Shown here: positions 24,792-34,189 of the stretch, one piece after another
Numbering within the stretch: position 1 is the first letter of the stretch
Layout: each line of letters opens with the position of its first letter
Source of the DNA: Staphylococcus intermedius NCTC 11048
Lineage (GTDB): Bacteria > Bacillota > Bacilli > Staphylococcales > Staphylococcaceae
DNA: 64,000 nt
Direction of reading: 5' to 3'
Assembly (NCBI RefSeq): GCF_002902385.1
Contig: NZ_PPQH01000009.1
Coordinates: 1 to 64,000 of the forward strand
The notes under the pieces: generated by a model
What the model was told of the DNA's origin: nothing
Database searches by the model: none
Seen by the model: only the letters and a program-made list of their open reading frames with translations
Position numbers and translations under genes: made by a program

Positions 24792-25451
24792 TTATTGATA
24801 AGGTTTCGTAAATCGAATGATGGACATACTCAGTTCAAATAATAAAATCAAAGGTAAGGACAATAAAATATTTAACATGATGTCTGGTGGTGCAATCAAA
24901 CTTGCCAATACGAAACAACCGAAATATACATATTTACGATATGGGCGTAACATCGTCACATCAATGAGTTCGAATTTGGCCAACCCGATAAATAAAATCG
25001 GGAGTTGAAAAATGACACCAAAGAAGAGTAGCCATCGCAGCAGTTCTGTTAAATACTGTTTAAAGCCAATCACCGGATCAATTGACATCAACTGTGACAA
25101 ATTGAATGAAAACTGAATGATGAGTGGGAAAATGAGCCAGTATGCGAGTGCAATCCCTGTAATAAAAAGGACAACTGAAATCAAACTATATTTATAAATG
25201 AATTGACGTTCAATATCTTTTAACCCTGGTGCGATAAATGCCCACAATTGGTAAAACAGCACAGGTGAAACAATACATAATGTACAAAATAAGATAATCA
25301 TAATGTAAATCTGTATCATTTCGGTAAAACTAAAGGCATGTAACTGCACACCATTTTGGGCGACAGCGTGTATGAACGGTCTAATCCACCAATGAGATGA
25401 AATATAGACGACAACGAGCACGATGACAAATGCGATAGCAATTTTGATCAA
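24792..25451 (-). CDS. tatC: Twin-arginine translocase subunit TatC
   Basis: 219 residues with six membrane helices. TatC motifs are visible: SPVLFYQLWAFIAPGL in the first periplasmic loop region, and FGVIFQLPILFIGLAKF. It pairs with tatA 40 bases upstream. It recruits Tat substrates by their twin-Arg signal. The obvious substrate in this window is the DyP peroxidase FepB just upstream in the cluster. Confidence 0.93.
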   Translation of the reverse strand: MIKIAIAFVIVLVVVYISSHWWIRPFIHAVAQNGVQLHAFSFTEMIQIYIMIILFCTLCIVSPVLFYQLWAFIAPGLKDIERQFIYKYSLISVVLFITGIALAYWLIFPLIIQFSFNLSQLMSIDPVIGFKQYLTELLRWLLFFGVIFQLPILFIGLAKFELIDVTMLRPYRKYVYFGCFVLASLIAPPDIMLNILLSLPLILLFELSMSIIRFTKPYQ

Positions 25452-25491
25452 TCGTGCTCTCAGTTCGTTAAAATGATTAAGTAACGATAAC

Positions 25492-25713
25492 TCATTGATG
25501 TTCTTGTTTTTTAGATTTTGAACTGGGTGTGTCTAATGATTCGTCATCTTCTATAATATTTTCTGTGGCAGATTTAAATTCGCGTAACGTAGAACCAATT
25601 GCACGACCAAATTGAGGGAGCTTTTTCGGTCCAAACAAAATGAGCGCAATGACACTAATGATAATGAGACCTGTTGGACTTGCCATACCTAAAACGAATG
25701 TACTTTCTAGCAT
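25492..25713 (-). CDS. tatA: Twin-arginine translocase subunit TatA
   Basis: 73 residues from the ATG at 25713, which has GAAGAGGAA upstream; the frame is open further upstream without a ribosome site. One N-terminal membrane helix ([14 protein letters not shown]), the [21 protein letters not shown] hinge and amphipathic helix, and a charged tail. It forms the translocation pore with TatC. As in S. aureus, the Tat set is the minimal tatAC linked to fepABC. Confidence 0.93.
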   Translation of the reverse strand: MLESTFVLGMASPTGLIIISVIALILFGPKKLPQFGRAIGSTLREFKSATENIIEDDESLDTPSSKSKKQEHQ

Positions 25714-25815
25714 AAAAATTCCTCTTCTCTTAAATTTTTTATCCATTCACAAATTGCTTTAAAAATAAGGACGATAAATTCAATATATGAAACGTCATAC
25801 CGATGGATACTTGAG

Positions 25816-25855
25816 TTAAAGAGGCTGAACATGCATTGTCTCAGCCTCTTTATAC
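25816..25855 (-). terminator. Hairpin between fepC and tatA
   Basis: AAAGAGGCTGA (25818-25828) pairs with TCAGCCTCTTT (25841-25851), perfect 11-bp stem. It separates fepABC from tatAC, so tatAC may have partly independent expression. Confidence 0.65.
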
Positions 25856-25862
25856 CTCACTG

Positions 25863-27575
25863 CTACTTTTTATTGCCTCTCAACGTATAAATCAATACGA
25901 CAAAAATAATGAAAATGACTTGTGCCACAATCGTTTCAACAGTCGGATAGAAACCAATCCAACTGAGTGTCGGCACATGTTCTAAACCGTGTCTCGGTAC
26001 AATATCTAATAATTGTAATTTTTGAATACTCATCCCAAGCATTTTGAACGCCATAACAAATAGAATGAGTGATAAAAATTTAAAAATATAATAAATAGGG
26101 ATTAACTTCACAATAAAGCGATATAACAATGCAAATACAGTTAAAATCGCAAGGGCATAAACAATCCCTAAAGTAAACTGTACAGCGGTAATGTTACCAA
26201 CCATACCCATGTAAAAGACAATGACTTCGACACCTTCTCTTAAGACGGTAATGAATCCAATCACACCGAGCAGGAGGAGGTTACGGTTTTGGATGGCGTT
26301 GTCATACATTGACTGCATCATTGCGTCCCAACGTTTCGCATTTGAACGTTGATGCATCCATATACCGACGATGTACATTAAGAACACAGCGACTAATCCT
26401 AGTGTTGCTTCCATACCTTCACGGAGGACACCACTATCGCCAAGCAAGCTAATAAATAAGAATGCCAGCAATAGACTGATGATTAATCCCGTTACGGCAC
26501 CACTGAGCACACTCGCTGTTCCTTTTCTATCTTTCATTTGACGTGTCATCGTTGTCAATGTCATCACGATGAGTAACACTTCTAACCCTTCACGTAGAAA
26601 GATGAGCATGACATCCCAAGACGTATAACCTTGTTTACCAACCGTTTCTGCAATATCTTTGTTGATGGACGTTAATTCTTTTTTAACATCCGCTTTGTTC
26701 TCGTCATCCAATATACTTTGATAGTAGGGGATGCGATTTTCGATTTTATTATACAAACTGATGTTTTTCGTTTGAATTTGACCTTCGACATACGGCCATG
26801 TTTTGATAAATTGACTGAGAGATTGGTCCGCTTGATCCAAATCGCCTTTATCAATCGCTTGGATGGCTTTATCGAGATGTGTATTTAAATCTGTTGCGTG
26901 GTATTTACCTTTATTTTTTGATGTTGCCGCTTGGTCTGCTTGATCAATTGCTGTTTTGAAAGACTGCCAACTTGATTCAACTTTTTGCGTGTTCAACGGT
27001 TCTTTTTCAATAGCTACGCGGAGTTGCATTAAATAGACTTCAATTTGTCCGTATTGATCGACATTTTTATTTCTAATGACCGATTCATGTTTCGTCCAAA
27101 TGGAATTCAGTTCGCCGTTAATTTGTTTTAATTTCTCTTGATCACTTGCTTCAATGGCCTTTGTAATCGGTGCATTTTGTTGATCAATTAAAGACTGTAA
27201 CGTTTTAATTTCTTCTGTATCGTCTGATTTGTTGACTGTATTTTCATAAGCGATCAGTGTCTTCGTTAATTCTGAAAGCTGTGCCGTTTGTTTCTCAGCT
27301 GATTTAGATTGGTCTAATGCTTTTAATGCGGATGTGACCTGTTTACCTTCTTTGGATTGATCAATGTTGAGGTCGGCCACTGCTTTATCCACTTGATCAA
27401 GACTTTGTTTTTTAGCATTTTTCGATTGATTTTGATCCTGTAATGTTGACTTTGCGTCTGAAATAGCGACATACACATCACTAAAATCCTTTTCAGCAGC
27501 AGTCACAGGAGGTATTTTAGCGATGGTCATCAATAGTACAGCGATGATGACGCATTTAATTAAATAACGTTTCAC
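25863..27575 (-). CDS. fepC: FTR1/EfeU-type iron permease with extracytoplasmic domain
   Basis: 570 residues. A signal-like N-terminus is followed by about 300 residues of extracytoplasmic helical domain rich in Gln/Lys/Asp, then an FTR1 permease domain of about seven helices with the two REGLE-type motifs, FLREGLEVLLI and VLREGVEVIVFY, whose Glu residues carry iron. It corresponds to FepC of the S. aureus FepABC system (EfeUOB type), which takes up iron, including from haem, at the membrane. It overlaps the end of fepB by 20 bases. Confidence 0.92.
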   Translation of the reverse strand: MKRYLIKCVIIAVLLMTIAKIPPVTAAEKDFSDVYVAISDAKSTLQDQNQSKNAKKQSLDQVDKAVADLNIDQSKEGKQVTSALKALDQSKSAEKQTAQLSELTKTLIAYENTVNKSDDTEEIKTLQSLIDQQNAPITKAIEASDQEKLKQINGELNSIWTKHESVIRNKNVDQYGQIEVYLMQLRVAIEKEPLNTQKVESSWQSFKTAIDQADQAATSKNKGKYHATDLNTHLDKAIQAIDKGDLDQADQSLSQFIKTWPYVEGQIQTKNISLYNKIENRIPYYQSILDDENKADVKKELTSINKDIAETVGKQGYTSWDVMLIFLREGLEVLLIVMTLTTMTRQMKDRKGTASVLSGAVTGLIISLLLAFLFISLLGDSGVLREGMEATLGLVAVFLMYIVGIWMHQRSNAKRWDAMMQSMYDNAIQNRNLLLLGVIGFITVLREGVEVIVFYMGMVGNITAVQFTLGIVYALAILTVFALLYRFIVKLIPIYYIFKFLSLILFVMAFKMLGMSIQKLQLLDIVPRHGLEHVPTLSWIGFYPTVETIVAQVIFIIFVVLIYTLRGNKK

Positions 27576-28782
27576 CTAAATAACCTCCCTTTTTGACGCC
27601 TGGGAGAATTAAAAACAATCCAGACCCTTTATGTGTAATATATTCATTTAATTTATCTACAGAGCCTAAATTGTTTTGGATATCAATAAATTGTTGCGGA
27701 TGCTTCTGGAATGAAATAAACAAAAGGCCTGCATCATAGTTTCCTGTTTTATCGTTTGTCCCACGCATATAATTATACGCACGACGTAAAATTTCAGTGT
27801 TCGCTTCTTTCGCTAGACGTGCATGCGCATCTTTTGGAATGACGTATTCACCGTGTGCGTCTTTTGCTGATAAGTCCATTTCATCAAACTCATCTTTTTT
27901 ACCTAACGGCGCACCGGATGCACGATGACGTCCAAATGTCGCTTCTTGTTCTTCTAAAGCGGTGCGATCCCACGTTTCGATATGAATTTGAATCTTTCTC
28001 AATACGCAATATGTGCCGTATTTTGCCCAACCATCTTCTAGAAATACATAATCTTTGTAACCTTTTGTGTCACGCGGATTTTGCGTCCCATCTTTAAATG
28101 CCATTAAATTACGTGGTGTTTCTTTGCCTTTTCCTGAAATAAAACCTGTTTCGGACCATTTCACTTGCACGACATCAAGATAGGGACGAATTAAGTTATG
28201 AATGGCGTGGAAAGCGACTTGTGGATCATCTGCACAAGCTTGGATGAAAATATCGCCGCCGGTAATGTCTTTATCTAACTGATCATTTGGAAAGTGTGGT
28301 AAGTCTTTAAACGATTTCGGAATTTTACCGTTGAGCCCTAATTTTTGTAAAAAGTCTTTACTCACACCGAAAGTAATTGTTAATTTGTTGGCATCCAGAC
28401 CGATTGCTTCTCCTGTATCGATAGGTGGGAGGAGGGTATTACTTGTCGTCTTCCCAATCGCTTCACCGTGCATCATTTTCACTGTACTCTCGGTCCAAGC
28501 TCGAAACATTTTTTGAACCGTCGTCTTATCTTTACTTTTTAAATCTAATACCACTAAATTAATGTTTTTTTGCGTCGGTGTCGTAATACCCGGTTGCACT
28601 TTACCATAAAATTGATAAGCTTGGTCTGAATCTTCTTGTGGTGTATCAAACATCGATTTAAATGAAAAAATACTGCCGACACCGCTTGCACCTATTGCGA
28701 CGCCCGCACCGCCAACCCCTAACATTTTGAGGAACGAACGTCTGGAATAGGTCGTTTCATGATGGTTGTTTTCTTGTGTCAT
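27556..28782 (-). CDS. fepB: Tat-exported DyP-type haem peroxidase
   Basis: 408 residues. The N-terminal Tat signal (YSRRSFLKMLG, then a mild hydrophobic stretch) fits the tatAC genes nearby. The DyP family is recognised from FKDGTQNP, which bears the catalytic Asp, the GRHRASGAPLG region and the proximal-haem part near LRRAYNY. In the EfeUOB/FepABC system this peroxidase is thought to help release or oxidise iron outside the membrane. Its stop overlaps fepC, and its start overlaps the stop of fepA by 4 bases. Confidence 0.94.
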   Translation of the reverse strand: MTQENNHHETTYSRRSFLKMLGVGGAGVAIGASGVGSIFSFKSMFDTPQEDSDQAYQFYGKVQPGITTPTQKNINLVVLDLKSKDKTTVQKMFRAWTESTVKMMHGEAIGKTTSNTLLPPIDTGEAIGLDANKLTITFGVSKDFLQKLGLNGKIPKSFKDLPHFPNDQLDKDITGGDIFIQACADDPQVAFHAIHNLIRPYLDVVQVKWSETGFISGKGKETPRNLMAFKDGTQNPRDTKGYKDYVFLEDGWAKYGTYCVLRKIQIHIETWDRTALEEQEATFGRHRASGAPLGKKDEFDEMDLSAKDAHGEYVIPKDAHARLAKEANTEILRRAYNYMRGTNDKTGNYDAGLLFISFQKHPQQFIDIQNNLGSVDKLNEYITHKGSGLFLILPGVKKGGYLGETLFN

Positions 28783-29633
28783 TCTGTAACCACTGCCATT
28801 TGACTTAACGGTTCACCAAGTTCATTGACTGCATTTGAGAGTTCTTTTTTCTGTGAATCGGTTAATTCAGTAAATAAAATGTAACCGTCGTCTTTTTTAT
28901 ATTTATCTAATAAGCCATTCACTTTATCAAATTTTGAGTTGATTTTTTGACTTAAATCTTTATCCTTTTGATCTAAAATCGGTTTGAAAAGTTCATATAT
29001 TTTTTGTGCCCCTTCAATGTTGGCTTTAAAGTCATATAAATCAGTATGAGAATAAATTTCTTCTTCACCTGTAATTTTAGAAGTTGAAATTTCGTTTAGT
29101 AAGTCAACAGAGCCTTGAAGCATGAGTTTTGGCGTGATTTCCAATGTATCCGCTTTAGCACGTAATTCTTTCGCGTCTTTTAATAGCTGGTCGGCATCTT
29201 TTTTCGTTGTCTCATTAATCATTTGATCTTCATATAAAGCTTTTTCGATTTTATGATAGCCAGTCCATTCACTTTCTTTGTTTTCTTCTTTCAAGTCAGC
29301 TAAACGGGCATCAATTTTAGGGTCTAAGTCTCCAAATGATTCAGCAACAGGTTCAGAGCGCTCATAATACATACGCACATTAGGATATAATGATTTCGCT
29401 TTTTCCATATCATCATTTTTAACCGCTTGTACAAAGTCTTCAGTCCCAGCAAGGAATTGATCCAACTCTTTATCTGTGAAGCTTTTATATTCTTTAGTTG
29501 CTTTTTCTAACGCTACTTTATTTTCGGTATTTTCTTTAGATGATTGATCTTTTGATTTGTCGCTATTTTCTTGATTCCCGCAAGCAGCAAAGAGAAGTGA
29601 TGATGCGATGAATACCGTTGTTAATTTTTTCAT
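28779..29633 (-). CDS. fepA: EfeO-type iron-binding lipoprotein
   Basis: 284 residues from the ATG at 29633 (GAGGTGGAAATT upstream). The frame extends to 29789 but there it overlaps the promoter. Lipoprotein signal MKKLTTVFIASSLLFAAC with Cys18 as the lipid anchor. The rest is the helical M75/EfeO domain (YHKIEKALYED has the HxxxE type metal motif). It is first in fepABC and would hand iron to FepC. Confidence 0.92.
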   Translation of the reverse strand: MKKLTTVFIASSLLFAACGNQENSDKSKDQSSKENTENKVALEKATKEYKSFTDKELDQFLAGTEDFVQAVKNDDMEKAKSLYPNVRMYYERSEPVAESFGDLDPKIDARLADLKEENKESEWTGYHKIEKALYEDQMINETTKKDADQLLKDAKELRAKADTLEITPKLMLQGSVDLLNEISTSKITGEEEIYSHTDLYDFKANIEGAQKIYELFKPILDQKDKDLSQKINSKFDKVNGLLDKYKKDDGYILFTELTDSQKKELSNAVNELGEPLSQMAVVTE

Positions 29634-29760
29634 AATTTCCACCTCAGCAGTAAGATTGATTGCTATCAATTGTAGATTTTGTTCGTCATTATCAAACGTT
29701 GTATGTATGCACAAGACAACAACGGAGCCCTTGATATGTTGGAGAATATGATTTGAAAAT

Positions 29761-29812
29761 TGTATATAATGATAAACTGTTTCTCTCAATTGATAATCAT
29801 TTTCAATTAATT
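29761..29812 (-). promoter_or_regulatory. fepABC promoter with Fur box
   Basis: Minus-strand -35 TTGAGA (29784-29789), 17 bases, -10 TATACA (29761-29766). Immediately upstream, and overlapping the -35, is a Fur-like palindrome (TTGATAATCATTTTCAATTAA read on the plus strand, 29790-29810). Iron repression is therefore expected, as known for fep in S. aureus. Confidence 0.75.
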
Positions 29813-30119
29813 ATATTCCGATGCGTAAACACTGTCAATACAGTTTTTAACGTATTTTATTAGATAGTATAAGAAATATAAATTTCAGTTGTTATCGCTT
29901 TCATTATCATTTGTAAAAAGGGAGGCTGAAGTCCGATTTTTGTGTCTATCTAGCTAACTTGTCATCAAGAACTCGTATTCGTTTGCAAATGCCATTCTAA
30001 TGAAAAATTTTCAAATGAAATGGTTTTTAAAATTTTGTACAAAAAATCAATTTAAGACGCCAAAAAACAATGAAAAATGATAAGATAAACAAAATAAGAT
30101 GAAAAGTAGGAGTGGAAGG

Positions 30120-31001
30120 ATGAAATTCAAATGGTTCGTACCTGTGATGGTCATGGTTGTATTCATGCTCGCAGGTTGTAACTTCAATGCAAATCAGTCG
30201 AAAGAGACGGGCAAGTCTTCGGATAATGGTCCGGAACGTATTATTTCATTAATGCCAAGTAATACAGAGATTTTATATGAACTTGGGTTAGGGGATAAGG
30301 TTGTGGGCGTTTCTACGGTAGATGATTATCCAAAAGCAGTGAAAAAGAAGCAACAATTTGACGCGATGCACCTCAATAAAGAAGCGTTGATTAAAGCACA
30401 ACCGGATTTGATTTTAGCACACGAATCTCAAAAAGCGTCTCAAGGTAAGGTGCTTGATGATTTAGAAGAGAGTGGTATTCGTGTTGCTTACGTTAAAGAT
30501 GCCCATTCCATTGATGAAATGTACGAAACGTTTCATCAAATTGGAAAACTCACAGGCACTGAACAACAAGCAGCGCAATTAGTAATAGAAACGAAGCACA
30601 ACATCCAGCAAGTCATTGACGACATTCCAAATCGAAAAAAAGCACCAAAAGTGTTCATTGAAATTGCGTCTGAACCTGAAATGTATACAGCAGGCAAAGG
30701 GACATTTATGAACGACATGTTAAAGCAACTCCATGCACAAAATGTGTTTGACGATACAGAAGGCTGGCCAAAAGTGTCTAAAGAACAAGTCATTAAGAAA
30801 AATCCAGATGTTATGATAGCGACTTCAGGCGTATCGACGGAGGATTATCGTCATATTGTTCAGCAACGTGGTGGATTCGAGGAAGTTGAAGCAGTGAAAG
30901 ATGACCATGTTGTCGCATTAAATGACGATATGTTGTCACGTCCTGGTCCGCGTTTAGATGATGCGATGAAATTGTTGAGAGATGCTGTGTATGAAAAATA
31001 A
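30120..31001 (+). CDS. Metal-complex (haem/cobalamin/siderophore-type) binding lipoprotein
   Basis: 293 residues from ATG 30120 (GGAGTGGAAGG). Lipobox LAGC. Class III substrate-binding fold: RIISLMPSNTEILYELGLGDKVVGVS in lobe 1 and a helix linking to lobe 2 with PRPGPRLDDAM-like C-terminal sequence, most like BtuF proteins. The start of the permease gene lies within its last codons, so the two form one transporter. No ATPase gene is nearby. The ligand cannot be fixed by sequence alone; vitamin B12 or an iron complex are possible. The gap 29634-30119 holds the fep promoter and AT-rich sequence only. Confidence 0.85.
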   Translation: MKFKWFVPVMVMVVFMLAGCNFNANQSKETGKSSDNGPERIISLMPSNTEILYELGLGDKVVGVSTVDDYPKAVKKKQQFDAMHLNKEALIKAQPDLILAHESQKASQGKVLDDLEESGIRVAYVKDAHSIDEMYETFHQIGKLTGTEQQAAQLVIETKHNIQQVIDDIPNRKKAPKVFIEIASEPEMYTAGKGTFMNDMLKQLHAQNVFDDTEGWPKVSKEQVIKKNPDVMIATSGVSTEDYRHIVQQRGGFEEVEAVKDDHVVALNDDMLSRPGPRLDDAMKLLRDAVYEK

Positions 31002-31941
31002 CTTAACGAAAGGCTTCATGAGCATCAGTGCATGGAGCCTTCTTTTAATCTTTGTCTGTGCGTACAGTTTGTTCAGTGACTTAGAGTGGGACAGCTCTTT
31101 AACAACGACACTCATTATGGAGGTACGTTTTCCTAGAACGTTGCTCGCATTATTTGCAGGCATGGGGCTCACGATAGCAGGACAAATGTTTCAAATCATC
31201 TTGAACAATCCACTTGCGGATAGCTTCACACTAGGACTCGCAAACGGTGCAACAGTGGGGGCGGCGCTGGCTGTATTACTTGGGTTGCCCTTTGTATGGA
31301 TTGCCCCTTTAGCAATGGTGATGGGGATTTTATCACTAGTCGTTGTGATGACTGTTGCGTATACCATTTCTCGAGGTTACCCGACACGTTCACTCATTCT
31401 GGCAGGGATACTCATCGGTTCGTTGTTGAATGCAGTGCTATTTTTACTCGTCCAATTCAATCCTAAGCGGCTTCAAAATATTGTGGCATATATGTTTGGT
31501 GGATTTGGAGCAGCAGAATATCGGGAAGCAGTCGTTGTGATATGTGTGTTTGTCATTATCACATGCATCCTCATCATGTTGATTCCGAAAATAAAATTAC
31601 TGCAATTGTACGCGCTATCCAGTGCTGCATTAGGACTGCATGTCGAACGTTTATCTATAATGGTCTTAATATTATCGACAATCATCGCTACAGTCATTAT
31701 TGGCTTTGTAGGGGTCATTGGCTTTATCGGTATGGTCATTCCACAATTTGTACATCGTATGAGCCGAGGAACATTACCATTTAAAATGGCGCTCAATATT
31801 TTAATCGGTGGGTCAGTGATGGTATTAGCAGATATTTTAGGGGCAAAACTCCTTGATCCCATTCAATTGCCTGCAAGTATTGTCTTAGCGATTTTAGGTA
31901 TTCCACTGATGTTTTATCTCATGATAGTTGAACGACCTTAA
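30982..31941 (+). CDS. FecCD-family ABC permease
   Basis: 319 residues from an ATG that overlaps the lipoprotein gene by 20 bases (ATG 30988 is an alternative). About nine or ten membrane helices, with FecCD signatures FPRTLLALFAGMGLTIAGQMFQIILNNPLAD and GFVGVIGFIGMVIPQFVHRM, the latter including the ATPase-contact helix. It forms the channel for the lipoprotein above. The ATP-binding subunit must come from elsewhere, for example the shared FhuC of staphylococci; this is inference. Confidence 0.88.
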   Translation: MLCMKNNLTKGFMSISAWSLLLIFVCAYSLFSDLEWDSSLTTTLIMEVRFPRTLLALFAGMGLTIAGQMFQIILNNPLADSFTLGLANGATVGAALAVLLGLPFVWIAPLAMVMGILSLVVVMTVAYTISRGYPTRSLILAGILIGSLLNAVLFLLVQFNPKRLQNIVAYMFGGFGAAEYREAVVVICVFVIITCILIMLIPKIKLLQLYALSSAALGLHVERLSIMVLILSTIIATVIIGFVGVIGFIGMVIPQFVHRMSRGTLPFKMALNILIGGSVMVLADILGAKLLDPIQLPASIVLAILGIPLMFYLMIVERP

Positions 31942-31997
31942 GCAATTGACTAATATAGTATTATATGACTTTTAAACCATAAGTAATGAGGTATACC

Positions 31998-32702
31998 ATG
32001 GACTTAACAAACATTAAAGCAATTATATTTGATTTAGAGGGAACGTTGTTAGACCGTCAAAAATCACGTGAAAAATTTATTGAAGAGCAATACGAACGTT
32101 TTCATGATTACTTAGTACGTGTACAAGCCTCAGACTTCCGCAAAAAATTTATCGAACTCGATGACGACGAAGATCATGATAAACCTGATTTGTATAAAGA
32201 AATCATCAAGCAATTCAATATTGATCGTTTAACATGGAAAGATTTATTTAACGACTTTGAAATGCATTTCTATCGGTATGTTTTCCCATTTCATGATACA
32301 ACCTATACTTTGCAAAAATTGAAGGAAGCAGGTTATAAAATTGGTGTCATCGCAAATGGAAAATCCAAAATTAAACGTTATCGTGTCTATGCGCTAGGAA
32401 TCGAATCGTACGTGACACATTTAACGACTTCAGAAATGGTAGGCTTTCGAAAACCGCATCCACGCATTTATGAAGAAATCATTGAAAAATTAGACGTCGC
32501 ACCTGAAGAGGTCGTATATGTCGGTGATGATGCATTGAATGACGTCGCACCCGCTCGTGCAATGGGCATGGTCAGCGTCTGGTACCGTCATGGCGAAAGA
32601 GAAGACGACATCATTCCTTTAGAATCAGAAATGGATTATGAAATTACAACACTTGAAGAATTATTAGATATTTTACATATCGAACGGGAGGCTGAAAAGT
32701 AA
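31998..32702 (+). CDS. HAD-superfamily hydrolase
   Basis: 234 residues from ATG 31998 with GAGGT upstream; ATG 31986 overlaps that ribosome site. HAD motifs: I, IIFDLEGTLLD, with Glu in place of the usual second Asp; II, GVIANGKS; III, Lys of GFRKPHPRIYEEI; IV, VYVGDDALNDVAPA. The motif I change (DLEGT) is unusual, because the second Asp normally acts as acid/base, so activity may be altered. The stop overlaps the next start (TAATG). Confidence 0.85.
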   Translation: MDLTNIKAIIFDLEGTLLDRQKSREKFIEEQYERFHDYLVRVQASDFRKKFIELDDDEDHDKPDLYKEIIKQFNIDRLTWKDLFNDFEMHFYRYVFPFHDTTYTLQKLKEAGYKIGVIANGKSKIKRYRVYALGIESYVTHLTTSEMVGFRKPHPRIYEEIIEKLDVAPEEVVYVGDDALNDVAPARAMGMVSVWYRHGEREDDIIPLESEMDYEITTLEELLDILHIEREAEK

Positions 32703-33502
32703 TGCATTTATTTAGAGCATCAGATGGAACAGCGTTGAATTATCGCTCAATGGGGAAAGGTTATCCGATTGTGATGGTGCATTCGGTTGATATGAATCAT
32801 ACAGTCTTTGAAGAGATTGCGAAACGTTTGTCACGCTATTTTCAAGTGATTTTAGTGGACTTAAGAGGGCACGGATACTCTGACAAACCATTAGAGATTG
32901 ATTTTCATGATTATAGTCAAGATTTAAAAGAATTAATGGAATTTCTGTATATTGAATGTGCGACGTTTATTGCGATTGAAATGGGGAGTGCAGTTGCATT
33001 AGACCTCGTTCAGCGTGATCCAAAGAAAGTATCAGAACTTATTTTAATCAACCCGACTGTCTCTGGAGAAAAATTACCGCATGAACGCTTATTCCGTAAA
33101 TACGCTGAAACAATTCGAACGTGGAGCGATAGTGAACAAGATAAATTTTTAGAAAAACATTTATACTACGCTAAAGGAAAAGTGCGTAAGTTTCTTAAAA
33201 ATGTGAATGACTCAGCCGCACTATTAACAGATTATGAGAAAAATGCGGTAGATCAGTCATTTGCAGGATTTGAACTCAATGCGCCTTTATCAGAAATACA
33301 AGTGCGTACGCTTGTCATCGCGGGTGTGGCGAATGAACGTATTGCACCAAGTGAGTCTGAAAACATTGCTAATTTAATGCCCAATGCGACATACGAATTA
33401 TTTAAAAAGTCAGGCGTGTATCCATTTGTAGAAGAAAAGGAAAAATTCCTTAAAACAGTGAAGCATTTCATGCAAAGAACGACGCACAATATGGACCTGT
33501 AA
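32702..33502 (+). CDS. Alpha/beta-hydrolase fold protein
   Basis: 266 residues. N-terminal oxyanion region MVHSVDMNH, strand LVDLRGHGYSDKP as in many hydrolases. The nucleophile elbow, expected as GxSxG, reads AIEMGSAVAL, so Ser is replaced by Glu-Met at the elbow. The C-terminal His position is also unclear (KSGVYPFVEE instead of GHF/H). This suggests a non-hydrolytic member or a different nucleophile. It is translationally coupled to the HAD gene (1-base overlap). Function unknown. Confidence 0.75.
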   Translation: MHLFRASDGTALNYRSMGKGYPIVMVHSVDMNHTVFEEIAKRLSRYFQVILVDLRGHGYSDKPLEIDFHDYSQDLKELMEFLYIECATFIAIEMGSAVALDLVQRDPKKVSELILINPTVSGEKLPHERLFRKYAETIRTWSDSEQDKFLEKHLYYAKGKVRKFLKNVNDSAALLTDYEKNAVDQSFAGFELNAPLSEIQVRTLVIAGVANERIAPSESENIANLMPNATYELFKKSGVYPFVEEKEKFLKTVKHFMQRTTHNMDL

Positions 33503-33593
33503 TCATTTTGTAATATAACTGTTATTTTATTGCAATTTAGGGTATGATGATAATAAGCACAAAATAGAGAGACAAAAGAGGAGCGTGTGCCCT

Positions 33594-34097
33594 ATGAAAA
33601 AATTAGTCAGTGCAATGTTGATAACAGGACTTACATTTTCGGGTATTTATGCAGGTACAGCAGATGCGATGTCAGGCAATACATTAGACTCAGTGAAATC
33701 ATTACAACATGGCGATCGTACAGTTGAAGGTGTGACAATTGGTGAACGGATGAGTAACGTATTTCGAGACAAAGGCCACGGTATTCATACAACAGAAGCG
33801 TATGGTCACCATCACTATTATGAATTTCACACTAAAGAGGGTGTGATGATTGTGACTGCAAATGGCGCGGGGCGAAATGCGAAAGTGACACGTGTAAGCA
33901 TGAGTTACAATAAACTGAACGGTCCGAAGTATCAAGAAGTGAAAAGTCAAGTGAGCGCAAATGCGATTAAGCGCGAACATCATAACAAGGTCACAGGCGG
34001 CAGTGGTTATATTTCAGATGGCAACATAACATACCAATTTGGGTCTTCTCATCCAAAAGATCAAACATTGAAACTCTATCGTATTGATGTAGAGTGA
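33594..34097 (+). CDS. Secreted protein of unknown function
   Basis: 167 residues from ATG 33594 (AAGAGGAGCG upstream). Signal peptide MKKLVSAMLITGLTFSGIYA with cleavage near ADA. The mature part is small, basic and His-rich (YGHHHYYEFH), probably a beta-rich fold. A protein of similar size and place lies between the hydrolase and sarA regions in S. aureus as I recall, but I assign no function. It has its own upstream gap (33503-33584), so it is separately transcribed. Confidence 0.7.
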   Translation: MKKLVSAMLITGLTFSGIYAGTADAMSGNTLDSVKSLQHGDRTVEGVTIGERMSNVFRDKGHGIHTTEAYGHHHYYEFHTKEGVMIVTANGAGRNAKVTRVSMSYNKLNGPKYQEVKSQVSANAIKREHHNKVTGGSGYISDGNITYQFGSSHPKDQTLKLYRIDVE

Positions 34098-34189
34098 TGC
34101 ATGATTGTATGGAGTGAACGCGCTCAAGCGTCTACACGCCACGTCTCACTTCTGATATAATGGTGCTATCAAATGAGACGGAGGATTTT

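Noticed and set aside
29634-29789. Longer N-terminus for fepA
   Set aside because: It would overlap the Fur-controlled promoter and precede a perfect lipoprotein signal peptide with a good ribosome site.
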